NCBI GenBank assembly: GCA_021779695.1
Contig: JAJYAE010000196.1
Span: 1 to 8,241, forward strand
Source: Acidobacteriota bacterium
GTDB lineage: Bacteria; Acidobacteriota; Terriglobia; Terriglobales; Acidobacteriaceae
Reading direction: 5' to 3'
DNA length: 8,241 nucleotides
Part shown: positions 6,814-8,241 of the stretch, one piece after another
How the letters are laid out: each line of letters opens with the position of its first letter
Position numbering within the stretch: the stretch's first letter is position 1
Translations under genes and position numbers: made by a program
The notes under the pieces: generated by a model
Database searches by the model: none
Told to the model about the DNA's origin: nothing
What the model saw: only the letters and a program-made list of their open reading frames with translations

Positions 6814-6889
6814 GCTGGCGTAGCTCAGCTGGTAGAGCATCTGATTTGTAATCAGAGGGTCGGGGGTTCAAATCCCTTCGCCAGCTCCA
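6814..6889 (+). tRNA. tRNA-Thr(UGU)
   Basis: The acceptor arms GCTGGCG (6814-6820) and CGCCAGC (6879-6885) pair fully. The anticodon stem TCTGA/TCAGA encloses TTTGTAA with anticodon TGT at 6847-6849. The T-loop is TTCAAAT, the discriminator is U, and CCA is encoded at 6887-6889. It is first in the tRNA-tuf cluster, like thrU of E. coli. The 99 bases from the HEAT-like stop to this tRNA should hold its promoter, but I could not recognise a clear one. Confidence 0.97.
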
Positions 6890-7151
6890 GCAAGCCAGAT
6901 TGCCGGGCAAATTCCAGAGGGTCAACGCGGCAAGTCAGCACAATATTAATGATGGTTGAAATCCGCAACTCCTGACCGGGTTGCGAAAGCTTCGCTTCGC
7001 CTCTCCTAGCTGTGTCTCCTGCCAGGAAAGCCTGCATAGCCTCCGATGAAACGGTTTGCGCCGATTGCTGCGGCGACTTTCGAACCGGTCGATTCCGGAT
7101 GCGATGTAGATTTGCGGTTGGAACTGCGAGAGAGTGGCGAAAGAAATTGTG

Positions 7152-7239
7152 CACAGGTGGCCGAGCGGTTAATGGCAGCAGACTGTAAATCTGCCGCTCC
7201 TTGCGAGCTACGGAGGTTCGAATCCTCCCCTGTGCACCA
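7152..7239 (+). tRNA. tRNA-Tyr(GUA)
   Basis: This is a class II tRNA of 88 bases with CCA encoded at 7237-7239. Acceptor GCACAGG (7152-7158) pairs with CCTGTGC (7229-7235), and the discriminator is A. The anticodon loop CTGTAAA sits in stem GCAGA/TCTGC, with anticodon GTA at 7186-7188. A long variable arm with a GCTCCTTGCGAGC hairpin follows, and the T-arm is GGAGG-TTCGAAT-CCTCC. It is separated from tRNA-Thr(UGU) by 262 bases in which I see no gene, only a small GCGAA/TTCGC stem at 6983-6995. Confidence 0.97.
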
Positions 7240-7265
7240 CTAGTTTAGATTGGTAGTAGTGGGAC

Positions 7266-7618
<353 letters not shown>

Positions 7619-7627
7619 GAAGTTCAG

Positions 7628-7702
7628 GCGGGAGTAACTCAGTGGTAGAGTCACAGCCTTCCAAGCTGTTGGTCGCGGGTTCGATCCCCGTCTCCCGCTC
7701 CA
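7628..7702 (+). tRNA. tRNA-Gly(UCC)
   Basis: Acceptor GCGGGAG (7628-7634) pairs with CTCCCGC (7692-7698). Stem ACAGC/GCTGT carries anticodon TCC at 7660-7662. The T-loop is TTCGATC, and CCA is encoded at 7700-7702. It starts 9 bases after tRNA-Thr(GGU), which implies a shared precursor transcript. It corresponds to glyT of E. coli, with swapped order. Confidence 0.97.
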
Positions 7703-7747
7703 GACATTCCTCTGTGGCACGCTGGATCGGCCGATTAGAGCAGCAGG

Positions 7748-7776
7748 CTTGAGACAGCGGAATCAAGGATTTTTTT
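7748..7776 (+). terminator. Weak stem followed by T7 between tRNA-Gly and the 105-aa gene
   Basis: CTTGA at 7748-7752 and TCAAG at 7763-7767 can pair around a 10-base loop. GA and seven T residues (7770-7776) follow. A 5-bp AT-containing stem is weak, so it may give partial termination or attenuation, lowering readthrough from the tRNAs into tuf, or may be fortuitous. Confidence 0.28.
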
Positions 7777-7799
7777 GAAGGGTGTTTTCAGGAACAGGC

Positions 7800-8117
7800 A
7801 TGGGTGATATGTTTCAGCAACCGATTCTGGAGGTAGAAAATCCCGCGGTTTTCGAGCCGGTGAAAGCAGCGATTGAAGCGACGTTTGCGCCGCCCGCGGT
7901 GAGCCGGTTCTTAGAGAATGCCGAGCGGGCGCGGCTGCGTATTCGAGACTTTGATACGCTGCGCCAGCAGGGCCTGCTGGGAGAAGCCGTCAAGTCCGGC
8001 TACGAGCAATTGGGAAATAGCGATCGCGGCCAGATTCGTGAGTTGTACCTGCGTTCGGTGGAGCAGGTCGCTCCGGAATTGCGCAAGAAGTATCTGAAGG
8101 TTTACGCATACTACTGA
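7800..8117 (+). CDS. Small helical protein of unknown function between tRNA-Gly and tuf, 105 aa
   Basis: I do not recognise the family. The predicted protein is soluble, charged and mostly helical. It has a short N-terminal strand (PILEVENPAVFEPV) and then three or four amphipathic helices: about 20-29, 34-57 (VSRFLENAERARLRIRDF), 61-72 and 77-101. It ends in an aromatic Tyr-rich tail (YLKVYAYY). There is no signal peptide, membrane segment or Cys. The ATG at 7800 is preferred over the in-frame GTG at 7782 because AGGA (7790-7793) lies 6 bases before it, while the GTG has only a misplaced purine run. It lies 97 bases after tRNA-Gly and 81 bases before tuf, so it is likely carried on the tRNA-tuf transcript. 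A role linked to translation is suggested only by position. Confidence 0.72.
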   Translation: MGDMFQQPILEVENPAVFEPVKAAIEATFAPPAVSRFLENAERARLRIRDFDTLRQQGLLGEAVKSGYEQLGNSDRGQIRELYLRSVEQVAPELRKKYLKVYAYY

Positions 8118-8198
8118 TGCACTAAAGCAGCCAATCCAACCCCGAGTGTTCACCGGGAAACCAACAGCAACCAGAAGAAACAGGAGCGAGAGGGCAAA

Positions 8199-8241
8199 AT
8201 GGCGAAGGAAAAGTTTGACCGGTCGAAGCCGCACGTAAACG
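8199..8241 (+). CDS. tuf: Elongation factor Tu, N-terminal fragment (runs off window)
   Basis: The frame begins MAKEKFDRSKPHVN and runs to the window edge (14 codons plus one base). This is the characteristic N-terminus of bacterial EF-Tu, the GTPase that brings aminoacyl-tRNA to the ribosomal A site; the G1 motif would lie just beyond the edge. AGGAG at 8182-8186 lies 12 bases before the ATG, and a purine-rich GAGAGGG is closer. Its location behind Thr, Tyr, Thr and Gly tRNAs matches the tRNA-tufB arrangement known in E. coli and many other bacteria, which supports the call. The fragment is too short to tell whether the genome has one or two tuf copies. Confidence 0.93.
   Translation, partial: MAKEKFDRSKPHVN

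Noticed and set aside
6852..7154. Minus-strand 100-aa ORF ending in LELAKGFEPPTL
   Set aside because: The ending is the antisense translation of tRNA-Thr(UGU), a well-known artefact; there is no SD or codon signal.
7046..7243. Plus-strand ORF ending in VAERLMAADCKSAAPCELRR
   Set aside because: It is the translation of tRNA-Tyr(GUA) itself and not a protein gene.
7726..7735. Perfect 10-bp palindrome ATCGGCCGAT after tRNA-Gly
   Set aside because: A 10-bp palindrome without a loop or recurrence is expected by chance and has no supporting context.

Overview
The window looks like chromosomal DNA of an Acidobacteriota member, most likely class Terriglobia. The main reasons are two adjacent secreted proteins of the acidobacterial VWFA-related family (TIGR03436-like) and a moderately GC-rich composition. 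This placement rests on family recognition, not on a database search.

Left third, minus strand. The first 37 bases carry the start of an unidentified gene that runs off the window. Upstream of it lies a 52-residue cysteine-rich gene (317-475) that I read as a bacterial metallothionein-like metal-binding protein. It has a strong Shine-Dalgarno (SD) sequence and a perfect 7-bp hairpin immediately upstream of that SD. A gene-free stretch with short repeats follows. Next come two co-directional VWFA-related exported proteins: a compact 357-residue copy (3368-4441) and, downstream of it, an 824-residue copy (783-3257). The long copy keeps the same core and adds a C-terminal extension of about 355 residues.

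Middle, plus strand. A DUF374-type lysophospholipid acyltransferase-like gene (4639-5346) diverges from the VWFA pair. A perfect 8-bp hairpin lies just after its stop. Then comes a 424-residue alpha-helical, HEAT-like protein of unknown function (5440-6714).

Right third, plus strand. This is the tRNA-tuf locus: tRNA-Thr(UGU), tRNA-Tyr(GUA), a 95-residue two-helix membrane protein, tRNA-Thr(GGU), tRNA-Gly(UCC), a 105-residue helical protein, then the first 14 codons of tuf (EF-Tu). It resembles the thrU-tyrU-glyT-thrT-tufB cluster of E. coli, but Gly and Thr(GGU) are swapped and two small protein genes are interspersed. The membrane-protein ORF reads into tRNA-Thr(GGU) and uses tRNA nucleotides 8-10 (TAG) as its stop codon. 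Making the mature tRNA should therefore remove the stop codon from that mRNA.

I do not see a defence island, CRISPR array, insertion sequence or phage module. The most interesting points are the mRNA/tRNA overlap, the metallothionein gene with its leader hairpin, the two uncharacterised ORFs inside the tRNA-tuf cluster, and the core-versus-extended VWFA pair.
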